A stretch of DNA of 57,671 nucleotides from Betaproteobacteria bacterium. Its GTDB lineage: Bacteria > Pseudomonadota > Gammaproteobacteria > Burkholderiales > JAHFQX01. This document shows, piece after piece, positions 26,978 through 35,539 of the stretch (the first letter of the stretch is position 1; each line of letters starts with the position of its first letter). Location of the stretch: contig JAHFQX010000016.1 of the NCBI GenBank assembly GCA_023259135.1, positions 1 to 57,671 of the forward strand, read 5' to 3'. The notes beneath the pieces were generated by a model. That model made no database searches. It had not been told where the DNA came from and saw only the letters and a list, made by a program, of their open reading frames with translations. The position numbers and the translations under genes are program-made.

Positions 26978-28129
26978 TTAAACCACGCCTTTTTCCTTCA
27001 GCGCGGCAATCTGCTGAGGGGCATAGCCCGCGGCGGCCAGCACCGCATCGGTATCCGCTCCCAGCTTGCGGGGGTTGCCGTGGCGGGCGGCATCCACGCC
27101 TTCCATGGGAACCGGGTAATTCAGGTAGCGAATGCCGTCGCCTTGCAGGAACATGTTCCGCGCCTTCAACTGCGGATCGTCGAATATCGTTTTGAGATCG
27201 GTCACCGTCGTGACCGGCACGTCGTTTTGATTGAGAATGTCGATCCATTCGTCGTGGCTGCGCTCCAGAATCTTGTTCCGGATCAGGGGATCGAGGGTCT
27301 CGGTGACCTTCCAGCGCTCGGCGGATTTGGCGTAGCGCGGCTCGGCCAGAACCGGAATCGCCAGCACCTTGACGAGCCGCTCCCAGAAATGATCCTCGAT
27401 GGCCCCCAAGGCGATGTAGCGCTGGTCCTTGGTTTCGTAAATGCCGTAGCCGGCGCGGCGCAGCAGGTCTTTCTTGCTGAAGCCCGGGGTATCCTGGGCG
27501 CTCCCCAGGCGCGGCCCCACCAGGGTCAGCACCGCGTCGGTGATGGACACGTCCAGATACTGGCCCTTGCCGGTCTTTTGCCGCAGCAGCAGCGCCGCCA
27601 GAATGGAGGTGACCGTGTAGAAGCTGCCGCTCAGGTCGGCCACCGGCACGCCCACCGCCTGCTCGGGCGGACCGTCCGGGCTGCCGCACAGCGCCAGCAC
27701 TCCGGCTACCGCGTTGTAGTTGAGGTCGTGGCCGGGAATGTCCCGCAACGGCCCGGTCTGGCCGAAGCCCGACACCGAAGCGTAGATGATGCCGGGGTTC
27801 ACCGCCTTGAGAGTCTCGTAGTCCGCGCCCAACCGCTGCATCACGCCGGGCCGGTAGCCTTCCACCAGAATGTCCGCTTCCTTGACCAAGCGCAGCAGCG
27901 CCTCGCGGCCTTCGGGAGCCTTGAGGTTGAGGGTGACGCTCTGCTTGCCGCGGTTCACCATTTTATAAGTGCCCGGCAGCATGCCGCGGGCGCTGTCGCC
28001 GACCTTGGGCCGCTCGATCTTGATGATTTCGGCCCCCATGTCGGCCAGCATCTGAGTGGCGAAGGGGCCGGGCAGCAACTCGGTCAGGTCGAGCACCCGG
28101 ATTCCGGAAAGGGCGAGAGGGGAAGCCAT
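26978..28129 (-). CDS. Family III CoA-transferase / alpha-methylacyl-CoA racemase-like
   Basis: A 383-residue CaiB/BaiF protein. The start has GIRVLDLTELLPGPFATQMLADMGAEIIKIERP, the CoA-binding opening. The segment GFGQTGPLRDIPGHDLNYNAVAG carries the His-Asp pair (GHDLNY) that serves as acid/base in alpha-methylacyl-CoA racemase, which favours a racemase-like role over true transfer. The length suits either. It precedes the lyase-like and MaoC genes on the same strand, suggesting one pathway. Confidence 0.87.
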   Translation of the reverse strand: MASPLALSGIRVLDLTELLPGPFATQMLADMGAEIIKIERPKVGDSARGMLPGTYKMVNRGKQSVTLNLKAPEGREALLRLVKEADILVEGYRPGVMQRLGADYETLKAVNPGIIYASVSGFGQTGPLRDIPGHDLNYNAVAGVLALCGSPDGPPEQAVGVPVADLSGSFYTVTSILAALLLRQKTGKGQYLDVSITDAVLTLVGPRLGSAQDTPGFSKKDLLRRAGYGIYETKDQRYIALGAIEDHFWERLVKVLAIPVLAEPRYAKSAERWKVTETLDPLIRNKILERSHDEWIDILNQNDVPVTTVTDLKTIFDDPQLKARNMFLQGDGIRYLNYPVPMEGVDAARHGNPRKLGADTDAVLAAAGYAPQQIAALKEKGVV

Positions 28130-28167
28130 GAGATAACTCCTTTAAAGAAAGGGACGAATGAAAAAAT

Positions 28168-28947
28168 TCAGGCGGGCGCGGAGCCCTGCGGAGGGGGGGC
28201 GTGCTCGAGCACCAAATCCCACAGCTTTTGCCCCATGGGTTGCTTCATTTCTTCGGCAAGGTGAGCGACCAGCCCGGCGGTGCGGCCCACCAGGGCCAGC
28301 GCTTTGCCGAAGAAGGGCGGAAAGCCCATGTCCGAAACCACCGCTCCCACCGCGCCGGCGGCGTTTAACGGCATGGTGCGGTTCAATGCCTTGGATGCGG
28401 CTCGCGCCACCGCCTCGGCCAAGGCGCAATGAGCGCCTCGGTAGCCGTTGGCGGCGGCCAGCTCGAGAAGCTTGGGAGTACGGGGATCGCCGTTGACGTG
28501 AATCGGATGGCCGATGCCGGGGATGATTTTTTTCGCGCCGCGGTGGGATTGAACGATATCGTGGGCGGCGGCCTCGATAGCCGCCTCGTCCCACTCGGAA
28601 CGCCGGGCCACTTCCCGCCGCATCAATTCCGCCACCGACTGCATGGTGCCCAGGAAGTGGCTTCCCGCCCCCAGTAGGCCCGCCGCCACCGCTCCTTGCA
28701 GGGACTCCGGGGCGCCCAGATAGGTCAGGCGGGAAGCCAGCACCACCGGGGTAAGGCCATGGTCCGATACCGTGACCAGCACCGCGTTGACCATGGCCTT
28801 AAGGCGAGGCTCGGGAAATTCCCCGGTGAACTCCAGCAGCATGACGTCGATGAAATCCCGCTGGCCGATGATCTCGGTGACCAGATTGCGGCCCCGCAGG
28901 TAAATATCGGTAGCGGTGGAATGGCCGATGTGGGTTTCCAGTTGCAT
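28168..28947 (-). CDS. Citrate-synthase-fold protein, citryl-CoA lyase-like
   Basis: A 259-residue short member of the citrate synthase superfamily, close to the C-terminal lyase half of ATP-citrate lyase and to stand-alone citryl-CoA lyases. Histidines expected at the active site are seen in GAGSHFLG and GIGHPIHVNGDPRTP. The third catalytic residue, Asp in the usual LNVDG, is replaced: the protein reads LNAAGAVGAV near residue 205. It may therefore use altered chemistry or act on another beta-hydroxyacyl-CoA. Start ATG at 28947 has GGAGG nearby. MaoC hydratase upstream and racemase downstream are on the same strand. Confidence 0.8.
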   Translation of the reverse strand: MQLETHIGHSTATDIYLRGRNLVTEIIGQRDFIDVMLLEFTGEFPEPRLKAMVNAVLVTVSDHGLTPVVLASRLTYLGAPESLQGAVAAGLLGAGSHFLGTMQSVAELMRREVARRSEWDEAAIEAAAHDIVQSHRGAKKIIPGIGHPIHVNGDPRTPKLLELAAANGYRGAHCALAEAVARAASKALNRTMPLNAAGAVGAVVSDMGFPPFFGKALALVGRTAGLVAHLAEEMKQPMGQKLWDLVLEHAPPPQGSAPA

Positions 28948-28964
28948 GGGACCTCCGCGGGGGG

Positions 28965-29444
28965 TCAGGCGCCGGCGCGGGTGCGCATGGAAAGCTTCCA
29001 CTCGCTTTCCATCACCGTCTCGCCCCGCTGGTTCATTCCGGTGCGCTTCATGATGATGATGCCGCGGTCGCCTTTGCTGGAAAGCTTCTTGTCGGCGATC
29101 TCCACCACCGCGTGAAGGGTGTCGCCGATGAAGGTGGGCTTGAGCCAGCGGCATTCCAGGTTGGCCAGGGCGATCAGCGACTTCTCGATGAACTTGATGA
29201 GCGGCAGCCGGGTAGTGAGCCCGGAGACGATGGACAAGACCAGCAAGCCGTGGGCGATGCGCTGGCCGAACTGGGACTGCCTGGCGAATTCGGCATCCAC
29301 GTGCAGCCGATTCCAATCGGCGGACAGCGCGGCGAAATTGGTGACATCGGCTTCGGTGACGGTGCGCCCCGGGGTGATGAAAGTGTCGCCGACATTGAGG
29401 TCTTCGAAATAGAGGGTAAGGTTTTCGATGTCCTTCAGTTTCAT
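28965..29444 (-). CDS. MaoC-family (R)-specific enoyl-CoA hydratase-like protein
   Basis: A 159-residue single hot-dog domain. The hydratase motif is seen as SADWNRLHVDAEFARQS followed by GQRIAHGLLVLS, which contains the catalytic Asp and His and the substrate loop. The frame is open further upstream, but ATG at 29444 has AAGGAG and starts the recognisable domain (LYFEDLNVGDTF). It probably hydrates an unsaturated acyl-CoA before cleavage by the neighbouring lyase-like enzyme; that order is inferred. Confidence 0.87.
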   Translation of the reverse strand: MKLKDIENLTLYFEDLNVGDTFITPGRTVTEADVTNFAALSADWNRLHVDAEFARQSQFGQRIAHGLLVLSIVSGLTTRLPLIKFIEKSLIALANLECRWLKPTFIGDTLHAVVEIADKKLSSKGDRGIIIMKRTGMNQRGETVMESEWKLSMRTRAGA

Positions 29445-29652
29445 GGCTGGGTGCTCCTTGGGGAATGATGAATCGGATGGGCAGGGATGAATGATGGGAT
29501 GGGGAAATGGGGCGGCAGGCAAGCGATTGTCGTGGCGGCCAGCCTTGTGCAACTTACCACGCCCCCTTACACTCCGGCAACGGGCGAGCGGCGCCCACAA
29601 CCGCCCCGCCCCTCGGGCTTCGTGCTTCGCACATCAAAAGGAGGAGGCTGCC

Positions 29653-30441
29653 ATGGACTACAGCGGTTATCGAAACATTTCCTTCGAGCGCGCCGGCAAG
29701 GTTCTCGTCGTGACGCTCGACCGCCCGGAGGCCCTCAACGCCACCGATGCCCTGCTGCATCGGGAACTCTCCCGGGTATTCGCCGACATGGCTCGCGACC
29801 CGGAGGCCCACGCCATCATCCTCACCGGCCGCGGCCGGGGATTCTGCGCCGGCGGCGACCTGAAGTGGATGCGCAACATGACCCCGGAAGAGCTGGATGC
29901 CCTGTTCAGCGAGGCTCGCAAGATCATCCTCGACCTGCTGGAAGTGGAGCAGCCCATCATCGCCGCGGTGAACGGCCCCGCCACCGGCCTGGGGGCGACC
30001 CTGGCGTTGTTTTGCGACATCGTAATCGCCGCCGCCGACGCCCGGATCGGCGACACCCACGTGCATGCCGGAGTCGTGGCGGGAGACGGCGGGGCTGTGA
30101 TCTGGCCTTGGCTGGTGGGGGCGGCCCGGGCCAAGGAATACTTGATGACGGGAGAACTGCTGAGCGCCGCCGAAGCCTATCGCATCGGCCTCGTCAATCA
30201 TGTGGTGCCGGCCGGAGAATTGATGGACAAGGCCATGGCCACCGCCACGCGGCTGGCGGATGGCCCGCAACGGGCCATCCGCGGCACCAAGACCGCCGTG
30301 AACAAGGTGCTCCGGGACGCCGCCAACCTGATGCTGGACACTTCCCTGGCGTTGGAGAAGCAATGCTTCGCCACCCACGACCACAAGGAAGCCCTCGACG
30401 CCTTCGTGGAAAAGCGCCCGCCCCGCTTTACCGGCCGCTGA
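29653..30441 (+). CDS. Crotonase-fold enoyl-CoA hydratase/isomerase family protein 1
   Basis: A 262-residue crotonase. The oxyanion-hole motifs are GRGRGFCAGGDL and NGPATGLGATL. Both positions that hold catalytic Glu in classical enoyl-CoA hydratase look substituted (Thr in GATLA; His in IGDTHVHAG), so simple hydration is doubtful, and an isomerase, hydrolase or other crotonase reaction is more likely. AAGGAGGAGG lies just before the ATG at 29653. It is the only gene of the island on the plus strand and is divergent from maoC, so the 208-base space between them probably holds promoters for both directions. Confidence 0.85.
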   Translation: MDYSGYRNISFERAGKVLVVTLDRPEALNATDALLHRELSRVFADMARDPEAHAIILTGRGRGFCAGGDLKWMRNMTPEELDALFSEARKIILDLLEVEQPIIAAVNGPATGLGATLALFCDIVIAAADARIGDTHVHAGVVAGDGGAVIWPWLVGAARAKEYLMTGELLSAAEAYRIGLVNHVVPAGELMDKAMATATRLADGPQRAIRGTKTAVNKVLRDAANLMLDTSLALEKQCFATHDHKEALDAFVEKRPPRFTGR

Positions 30442-30482
30442 AGTCCCGGGGGGGGCGGCGCTGCTTGGCGCAAGCATCGTCG

Positions 30483-31706
30483 TCATAGCACCCGAGACGC
30501 CGTCAGCCGTTCCAGATCCTCGTCGGAAAGCCCCAGCAAACCTCGGTACACCTCCCGGTTGTGCTGCCCCAGCAAGGGCGGGGGGATACGATAATCCACC
30601 GGCGTGGCCGAATAGCGGATAGGGTTGGCCACCACCGGGATCGTGCCGATTTCCGGATGGGGAATCTCTACCCGCATGCCGCGGTGCCGCACATGGGGAT
30701 CGGCGAAAGCCTGGGCGATGTCGTTGATGGGGCCGCACGGCACTTCGGCTTCCCGCAGCATGCTGAACCATGCCGATGAAGTTCTCCGGCGGAACAGCGG
30801 TTCCAACATCGGAATCAATTCAGTCCGATGGATGTTGCGATCCCCCACGCTGGTAAAGCGCTGATCTTCTGCCAGTTCGGGCCGGCCCAGGATTTCGCAC
30901 AACTTGACGAAATGACGGTCGGTCAAGACGGCAACAATGATTTGCCCATCGCGGGTCTCGAAAACCTGATACGGCACCACGGTGGGATGGGCATTGCCCT
31001 GCCGCTTGGGCGGAACTCCGGAGGCCAGATACAGGTGGGTCATGCTCACCAGGCTGGCGATGCCCACGTCCAGCAAGCCGATGTCGATGTACTGTCCTTC
31101 CCCGCTGTTGTGGCGATGGGCAAGGGCTCCCAGTACCGCGATGGTGGCGTAGAGCCCGCCCAGCACATCGACGATGGAGACGCCGGTTTTCTGCGGGCCG
31201 GCGCCCGGCTTGCCGTCGGGTTCGCCGGTAATGCTCATGAAGCCCGACATGCCCTGGAACACGATGTCGTAGCCGGGGTCCCAGGCATAGGGGCCGGTCT
31301 GGCCGAAGCCGGTGACCGAACAATAGATCAACCGCGGATTAACCGCCTTGAGGTCTTCGTAGCCCAGCCCCTGCCGAGGCAGGGTGCCGGTGCGATAGTT
31401 TTCCAGCAGCACGTCGGAAGTCGCCGCCAGCCGCTTGAGCAGATCGCGTCCCTCGGGCTTGGAAAAATCCAGGGTCACCGACTTCTTGCCCCGGTTGACT
31501 CCGGTGAAATAGGAAGTGAAAGCGCTGTCCCGGCCTTGCCGGTCCTTGATGAAGGGCGCGCCCCAGTTGCGGCTGTCGTCGCCGGCGCCGGGGCGCTCCA
31601 CCTTGATGACTTCCGCGCCCAGGTCGGCGAGGTTCTGCGCGGACCAGGGACCGGCGATCACCCGGCATAGGTCCAACACCCGGACCCCATGAAGGGGTTT
31701 GGCCAT
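30483..31706 (-). CDS. Family III CoA-transferase (formyl-CoA/succinyl-CoA transferase-like)
   Basis: A 407-residue CaiB/BaiF protein. It opens with GVRVLDLCRVIAGPWSAQNLADLGAEVIKVERPGAGDDSR. The catalytic Asp is expected in GVSIVDVLGGLYA, where transferases form the aspartyl-CoA thioester. That residue makes this a better candidate for a true CoA-transferase than its paralogue at 26978. It would activate a carboxylate imported through the receptors. The acceptor is unknown. Next gene on the strand is a crotonase, 15 bases upstream. Confidence 0.88.
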   Translation of the reverse strand: MAKPLHGVRVLDLCRVIAGPWSAQNLADLGAEVIKVERPGAGDDSRNWGAPFIKDRQGRDSAFTSYFTGVNRGKKSVTLDFSKPEGRDLLKRLAATSDVLLENYRTGTLPRQGLGYEDLKAVNPRLIYCSVTGFGQTGPYAWDPGYDIVFQGMSGFMSITGEPDGKPGAGPQKTGVSIVDVLGGLYATIAVLGALAHRHNSGEGQYIDIGLLDVGIASLVSMTHLYLASGVPPKRQGNAHPTVVPYQVFETRDGQIIVAVLTDRHFVKLCEILGRPELAEDQRFTSVGDRNIHRTELIPMLEPLFRRRTSSAWFSMLREAEVPCGPINDIAQAFADPHVRHRGMRVEIPHPEIGTIPVVANPIRYSATPVDYRIPPPLLGQHNREVYRGLLGLSDEDLERLTASRVL

Positions 31707-31721
31707 GGCTGCCTCCTAAAA

Positions 31722-32513
31722 TTAGCGTTTGCCCTTGAACTTGGGCCGGCGCTTCTCTTTGCTAGCGGTGGTGGCCTCTGTGTAATCGTCGGAATTGATG
31801 AGCATGGCCTGGGCGTAGAGATTGAATTCCCACTCGGCATTGAGGTTGGATTCCATGCCCCGCCGCAGCCCTTCCTTGAGGGCGGTATAGGCCAGCGGCG
31901 GACCTTCGGCCAATTCCGCCGCCAGCTTCATGGCCGTCTGCTCCAATTCGGCATCGGGCACCACTTGGGTCACCAGCCCGATGCGCAGCGCCTCCTCGGC
32001 ATACACCCGAGTACCCCGCAGCAGCATATTGGTGGCATGGCCCAGCCCAACGATGCGCGGCAACAGGAACATCCCGCCCAGGGGGGCGATGATCCCCAGA
32101 TTGACCCAGGTTTCGCAGAACATGGCGGATTGGCCGGCGATGCGAAAATCGCAAGCGATGGCGTATTCGCAGCCGGCCCCCACCGCGGGACCGGCCACCG
32201 CGGCGATGGTGGGCTTGCTGCACAGCTTGATGGCCTTGGCCGTGCCGGCGAAATAGGTGTAGACGGTGCGCTTGATCTCGAAGGGCTTTTTGCCGGACAT
32301 ATCCCTCAGGAAAGTCAGATCGCCCCCGGACGTGAAGGAATCGCCGGCCCCGCTGAACACCAGCACCCGGACGTCGTCGTCCTTGTCGAACTCGGCAATG
32401 GCATCCATCACCTGGCCCAGCATGGGAGGAGTGAGGGCGTTCTTGATGTGGGGACGATTGAAGGTAATGCGGCCGATGCCGTTTTTCTTCTCGATAATGA
32501 CTTCTGGTTCCAT
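31722..32513 (-). CDS. Crotonase-fold enoyl-CoA hydratase family protein 2
   Basis: A 263-residue crotonase with GAGDSFTSGGDL and AGPAVGAGCEYAIACDF. One of the two usual catalytic Glu residues is kept (in AGCEYA) and the second position appears to be Trp. Start ATG at 32513 follows an excellent AAAGGAGG site. It ends in a Lys/Arg-rich tail (KEKRRPKFKGKR). Likely in one transcript with the downstream CoA-transferase. Confidence 0.87.
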   Translation of the reverse strand: MEPEVIIEKKNGIGRITFNRPHIKNALTPPMLGQVMDAIAEFDKDDDVRVLVFSGAGDSFTSGGDLTFLRDMSGKKPFEIKRTVYTYFAGTAKAIKLCSKPTIAAVAGPAVGAGCEYAIACDFRIAGQSAMFCETWVNLGIIAPLGGMFLLPRIVGLGHATNMLLRGTRVYAEEALRIGLVTQVVPDAELEQTAMKLAAELAEGPPLAYTALKEGLRRGMESNLNAEWEFNLYAQAMLINSDDYTEATTASKEKRRPKFKGKR

Positions 32514-32714
32514 TTTTCCTCCTTTTGTACGGACAAAGGGAATTTGCATGAACCCCCCAGCCCTGTCAAGGGCGCGGCCCTGACGGGCCGCAACGGGAGG
32601 GTTATCGCGGCGATTGCGGGCTATGGAAACAGGCGTATAAAAACCTCGGGGAGTCGAGTTTTCCGGAGATGCTCCTCATCGCCAAATCCGGCGCGGAAGC
32701 GGACTAGGGAGACG

Positions 32715-33743
32715 CTAAAGGGCAAGATCAGGCCGCAAGACGATGCGTCCCTGGGTGTGGCGGGTCGCCAGCCGTTCATGGGCTTCCCGTGCCCCGCTCA
32801 GGGGTAATTCGGCGCCCACCACCACTTGCAGGGCGCCTTGGCTCACCAGGCTCAATACCTCCCGCAACTCTTGGTCGGTCACCCCCTTGGTGCCCAGCAG
32901 ACTGACTTCCTTGAGGATCAACACCGCGGGTTTCAACTGAACAGGCTGCCCGGAGAGATTCCCGATCACCACCAGCCGGCCGCCGGGGTTCAGGCTCTTC
33001 AACCCCTCTTCGATGGAAGCGCCCCCCACCACGTCTAGCACGGCTGCCGCGCCGCCGTGGCTTTTGATGGCTTTGGAATAGGCGCCGTCTTGCGCGGTTA
33101 CGACCTCATCGGCGCCCAAGTCTCGCAAGAACGGAACTTTTTCGGGGGACGTGGTCACCGCCAGAACCTCGGCGCCCAGCCATTTAAGCACCTTGATGGC
33201 GTGGCTGCCGATACCCCCGCTAGCCCCCGTGATCACCACCTTTTCTCCCGGCACGACCTTGGCCACCGTTTTGGCGGCGTGATACGCCGTCCCCAGGGTG
33301 CAGGCCACCACCGCCGCCCGCTCCAGCGGCAACCCCTCCGGGACGGCCACCCAAGCATGCTCCGGCAACGTCAGGAATTCGGCATAGGCTCCCTGCACCT
33401 CCTCTCCGACAAACTTTGCATCGCGGCATAACTGCTGCCGGCCGGCCTCGCAATAAGGGCAACTTCCGCAGCCGAATACCGGCATGCACAGCACCCGGTC
33501 GCCGGGACGAAAGCGGCTGGCCTCGGAACCGACAGCCTGCACCTCGCCTGCCGCCTGATGACCGAGAATCACCGGCAGCACGGTACGGGGGAAAACCCCC
33601 TTGCGCGTCAGGGCATCGTGATGACACACGCCGCTCGCCGCGATTCGAACCATCACTTCTCCAGGGCCGACCTCCGGCCGAGGGCGCTCCCCGAAAAGCA
33701 GCCGCTCCGGTCCGCCGAAGGATTCAATGTAAGCGGCCTTCAT
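32715..33743 (-). CDS. Zinc-type medium-chain alcohol dehydrogenase
   Basis: A 342-residue MDR-family oxidoreductase. The catalytic zinc Cys is in GVCHHD, and the structural zinc site has four Cys (CGSCPYCEAGRQQLC). NAD(P) binding is through TGASGGIGSHAIK. The normally conserved GHE motif is GHQ here, removing a common second-shell Glu. I chose ATG at 33743; a GTG three bases earlier is possible. It probably oxidises or reduces an intermediate of the island's pathway, but the gene is 200 bases from the nearest neighbour and may be independent. Confidence 0.85.
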   Translation of the reverse strand: MKAAYIESFGGPERLLFGERPRPEVGPGEVMVRIAASGVCHHDALTRKGVFPRTVLPVILGHQAAGEVQAVGSEASRFRPGDRVLCMPVFGCGSCPYCEAGRQQLCRDAKFVGEEVQGAYAEFLTLPEHAWVAVPEGLPLERAAVVACTLGTAYHAAKTVAKVVPGEKVVITGASGGIGSHAIKVLKWLGAEVLAVTTSPEKVPFLRDLGADEVVTAQDGAYSKAIKSHGGAAAVLDVVGGASIEEGLKSLNPGGRLVVIGNLSGQPVQLKPAVLILKEVSLLGTKGVTDQELREVLSLVSQGALQVVVGAELPLSGAREAHERLATRHTQGRIVLRPDLAL

Positions 33744-34098
33744 CACAAAACCAGACCCGAAGAGGAAAAGCGGAGGACAACGGAAACCATGCCCCCTCTA
33801 CGCGGGGTCGCGAGCTTCAGAGCGCTGGAGCAGCGGTATTGAAGATAGGCGACAGCCAGATAGACCATTGCAACCCTCCTGTGAACGGTAATTCTATTCG
33901 GTTCCGATCGGGCAATCGAGAAGACCTTTCCGCCAAGCTCTCACGTCACCCCCAAACGTGTCAAGACGCGGCTTACAATTATGGTTGCCGGCTGCCGGAA
34001 GGCCGCGCACAAGCCCCCAAGAGGTTTTACGCGCGGCTTTTCCGGTTTAGAATGCCGGTGCCGCTAAATGCGTTGACTGCTCCGGATTTTCATACCCC
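33744..34098. other. 355-base intergenic region between the dehydrogenase and the serine protease
   Basis: No gene is supported here. It is the shared upstream region of two divergent genes and marks the right edge of the accessory island. The right end holds a promoter for the protease gene. I see no direct repeats, integrase or tRNA remnant. Confidence 0.5.
34026..34053 (+). promoter_or_regulatory. Probable promoter of the DegP/DegQ gene
   Basis: TTTACG (34026-34031) and TAGAAT (34048-34053) separated by 16 bases, 45 bases before the start codon. It fits sigma-70. No sigma-E-like GAACTT element was noticed. Confidence 0.5.
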
Positions 34099-35457
34099 AT
34101 GACCTGGCATTCCGTTTCCTTGTCGCGACTCTTTATCATCGCCCTACTGTTCGCCATTCCCGCCTGGGCGGCCATGCCGCCTCTGGTCGGCAAGGATGGG
34201 CTGCCCTCCCTGGCTCCTCTGCTGACCCAGGTGACTCCGGCCGTGGTGAACATCGCCGTGTTGTCCCGTTCCGCCGAGCAGGACAACCCCTTGCTGCGGG
34301 ATCCTTTCTTCCGGCGCTTCTTCAATCTGCCGGAGCAGCCGCAGCCCCAAATCAGCGCCGGTTCCGGGGTGATCGTGGATGCCGCGCGGGGTTACGTGCT
34401 GACCAACCACCATGTCATCAAGAATGCCCAGGAAATCGTGGTCACGCTGAAGGATAACCGGCGCTTTCAAGCAACCCTGACCGGCAGCGACGCGGGAACC
34501 GACATCGCGCTGCTGAAGATCGAGCCGCAGCGTCTCGTTGCCCTGAAGTTGGGGGATTCGGATGCCCTGAGCGTGGGGGATTACGTGGTGGCCATCGGCA
34601 ACCCCTTCGGCCTGGGACAAACGGTGACTTCGGGGATCGTCAGCGCGCTGGGGCGCAGCGGCCTCAACACCGAGGGTTTCGAGGATTTCATCCAAACCGA
34701 CGCTTCCATCAATCCCGGCAATTCGGGGGGCGCGCTGATCAACCTCAAGGGAGAATTGGTGGGAATCAACACCGCCATCATCGGCCCTTCCGGCGGGAAC
34801 GTGGGCATAGGGTTCGCCGTCCCGGCCAACATGGCCAAGGCCGTTATGACCCAGTTGCTTCGCTTCGGCGAAGTACGCCGCGGCCGGTTGGGCATCGGCA
34901 TGCAAGATCTGTCTCCCGAATTAGCGAAATCCCTGAGAATCGCCGCCCAGGAAGGCGTGGTGATCAGCCGGGTCGATCCCGGCTCCCCTGCTCAGAAAGC
35001 GGGACTCCGGCAAGCCGACGTGGTGCTTGCCGTCAACGGGCGTCCGACGAAAAGCGCCGTGGACCTGCGCAATCAATTGGGACTGGTCCCGGTGGGAGAA
35101 AGCGTGGACATCAAACTGCTCCGGGATGGCCAGGAGCGGAGCCTGCGTATCCGCATCGAACCCGTTCAATCCTCGTCATTGAGCGGGGGAGAAGCCCTGC
35201 CCCGGCTGGCCGGCGCTACTTTCGGCGACGCCAACCATGGTTCCTTGGAACGCTCCGAAGGCGTGCCGGTGATGAGCGTCGAGCAAGACAGCCCCGCCTG
35301 GACACTGGGACTCCGGCCCGGAGACCGGATCATTGCGGTGAATCGCAAAAAAGTTCGCTCAGTCAAGGAACTGGCCGCCGCCTTGCGGGTCGCCGACCGA
35401 TCTTTCGCCCTCAATATCGTTCGGGGAGATTTTTCCCTGTTCATCGTGGTTCGCTAG
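34099..35457 (+). CDS. degQ: Periplasmic serine endoprotease, DegP/DegQ (HtrA) family
   Basis: A 452-residue HtrA protease and chaperone for periplasmic quality control. A signal peptide ends near PAWA. The trypsin-like domain has the triad His in LTNHHV (about residue 103), Asp in GTDIALL (about 135) and Ser in NPGNSGG (about 209). Two PDZ domains follow (about 265-355 and 375-450). The short activation-loop region (LSRSAEQDNPLLRDPFF) is closer to DegQ than to the long LA loop of DegP. The alternative name MucD-like is equally defensible. Confidence 0.92.
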   Translation: MTWHSVSLSRLFIIALLFAIPAWAAMPPLVGKDGLPSLAPLLTQVTPAVVNIAVLSRSAEQDNPLLRDPFFRRFFNLPEQPQPQISAGSGVIVDAARGYVLTNHHVIKNAQEIVVTLKDNRRFQATLTGSDAGTDIALLKIEPQRLVALKLGDSDALSVGDYVVAIGNPFGLGQTVTSGIVSALGRSGLNTEGFEDFIQTDASINPGNSGGALINLKGELVGINTAIIGPSGGNVGIGFAVPANMAKAVMTQLLRFGEVRRGRLGIGMQDLSPELAKSLRIAAQEGVVISRVDPGSPAQKAGLRQADVVLAVNGRPTKSAVDLRNQLGLVPVGESVDIKLLRDGQERSLRIRIEPVQSSSLSGGEALPRLAGATFGDANHGSLERSEGVPVMSVEQDSPAWTLGLRPGDRIIAVNRKKVRSVKELAAALRVADRSFALNIVRGDFSLFIVVR

Positions 35458-35501
35458 GCCGAAACGGCTTCGTCTGCGATGCCGGCCGCCCCGGTGGCTG
35501 T

Positions 35502-35507
35502 TATAAT
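35502..35507 (+). promoter_or_regulatory. -10 element of the mlaA promoter
   Basis: TATAAT lies 33 bases before the mlaA ATG. A -35 is not obvious at the normal distance. Supported mainly by position. Confidence 0.4.
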
Positions 35508-35539
35508 TCGGCGGAACAAGACTAAACCAAGGTTGCGCC

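Noticed and set aside
34099-35457. Sigma-E control of the DegP/DegQ gene
   Set aside because: No convincing sigma-E -35 was found; the sigma-70-like hexamers at 34026-34053 explain the promoter better.
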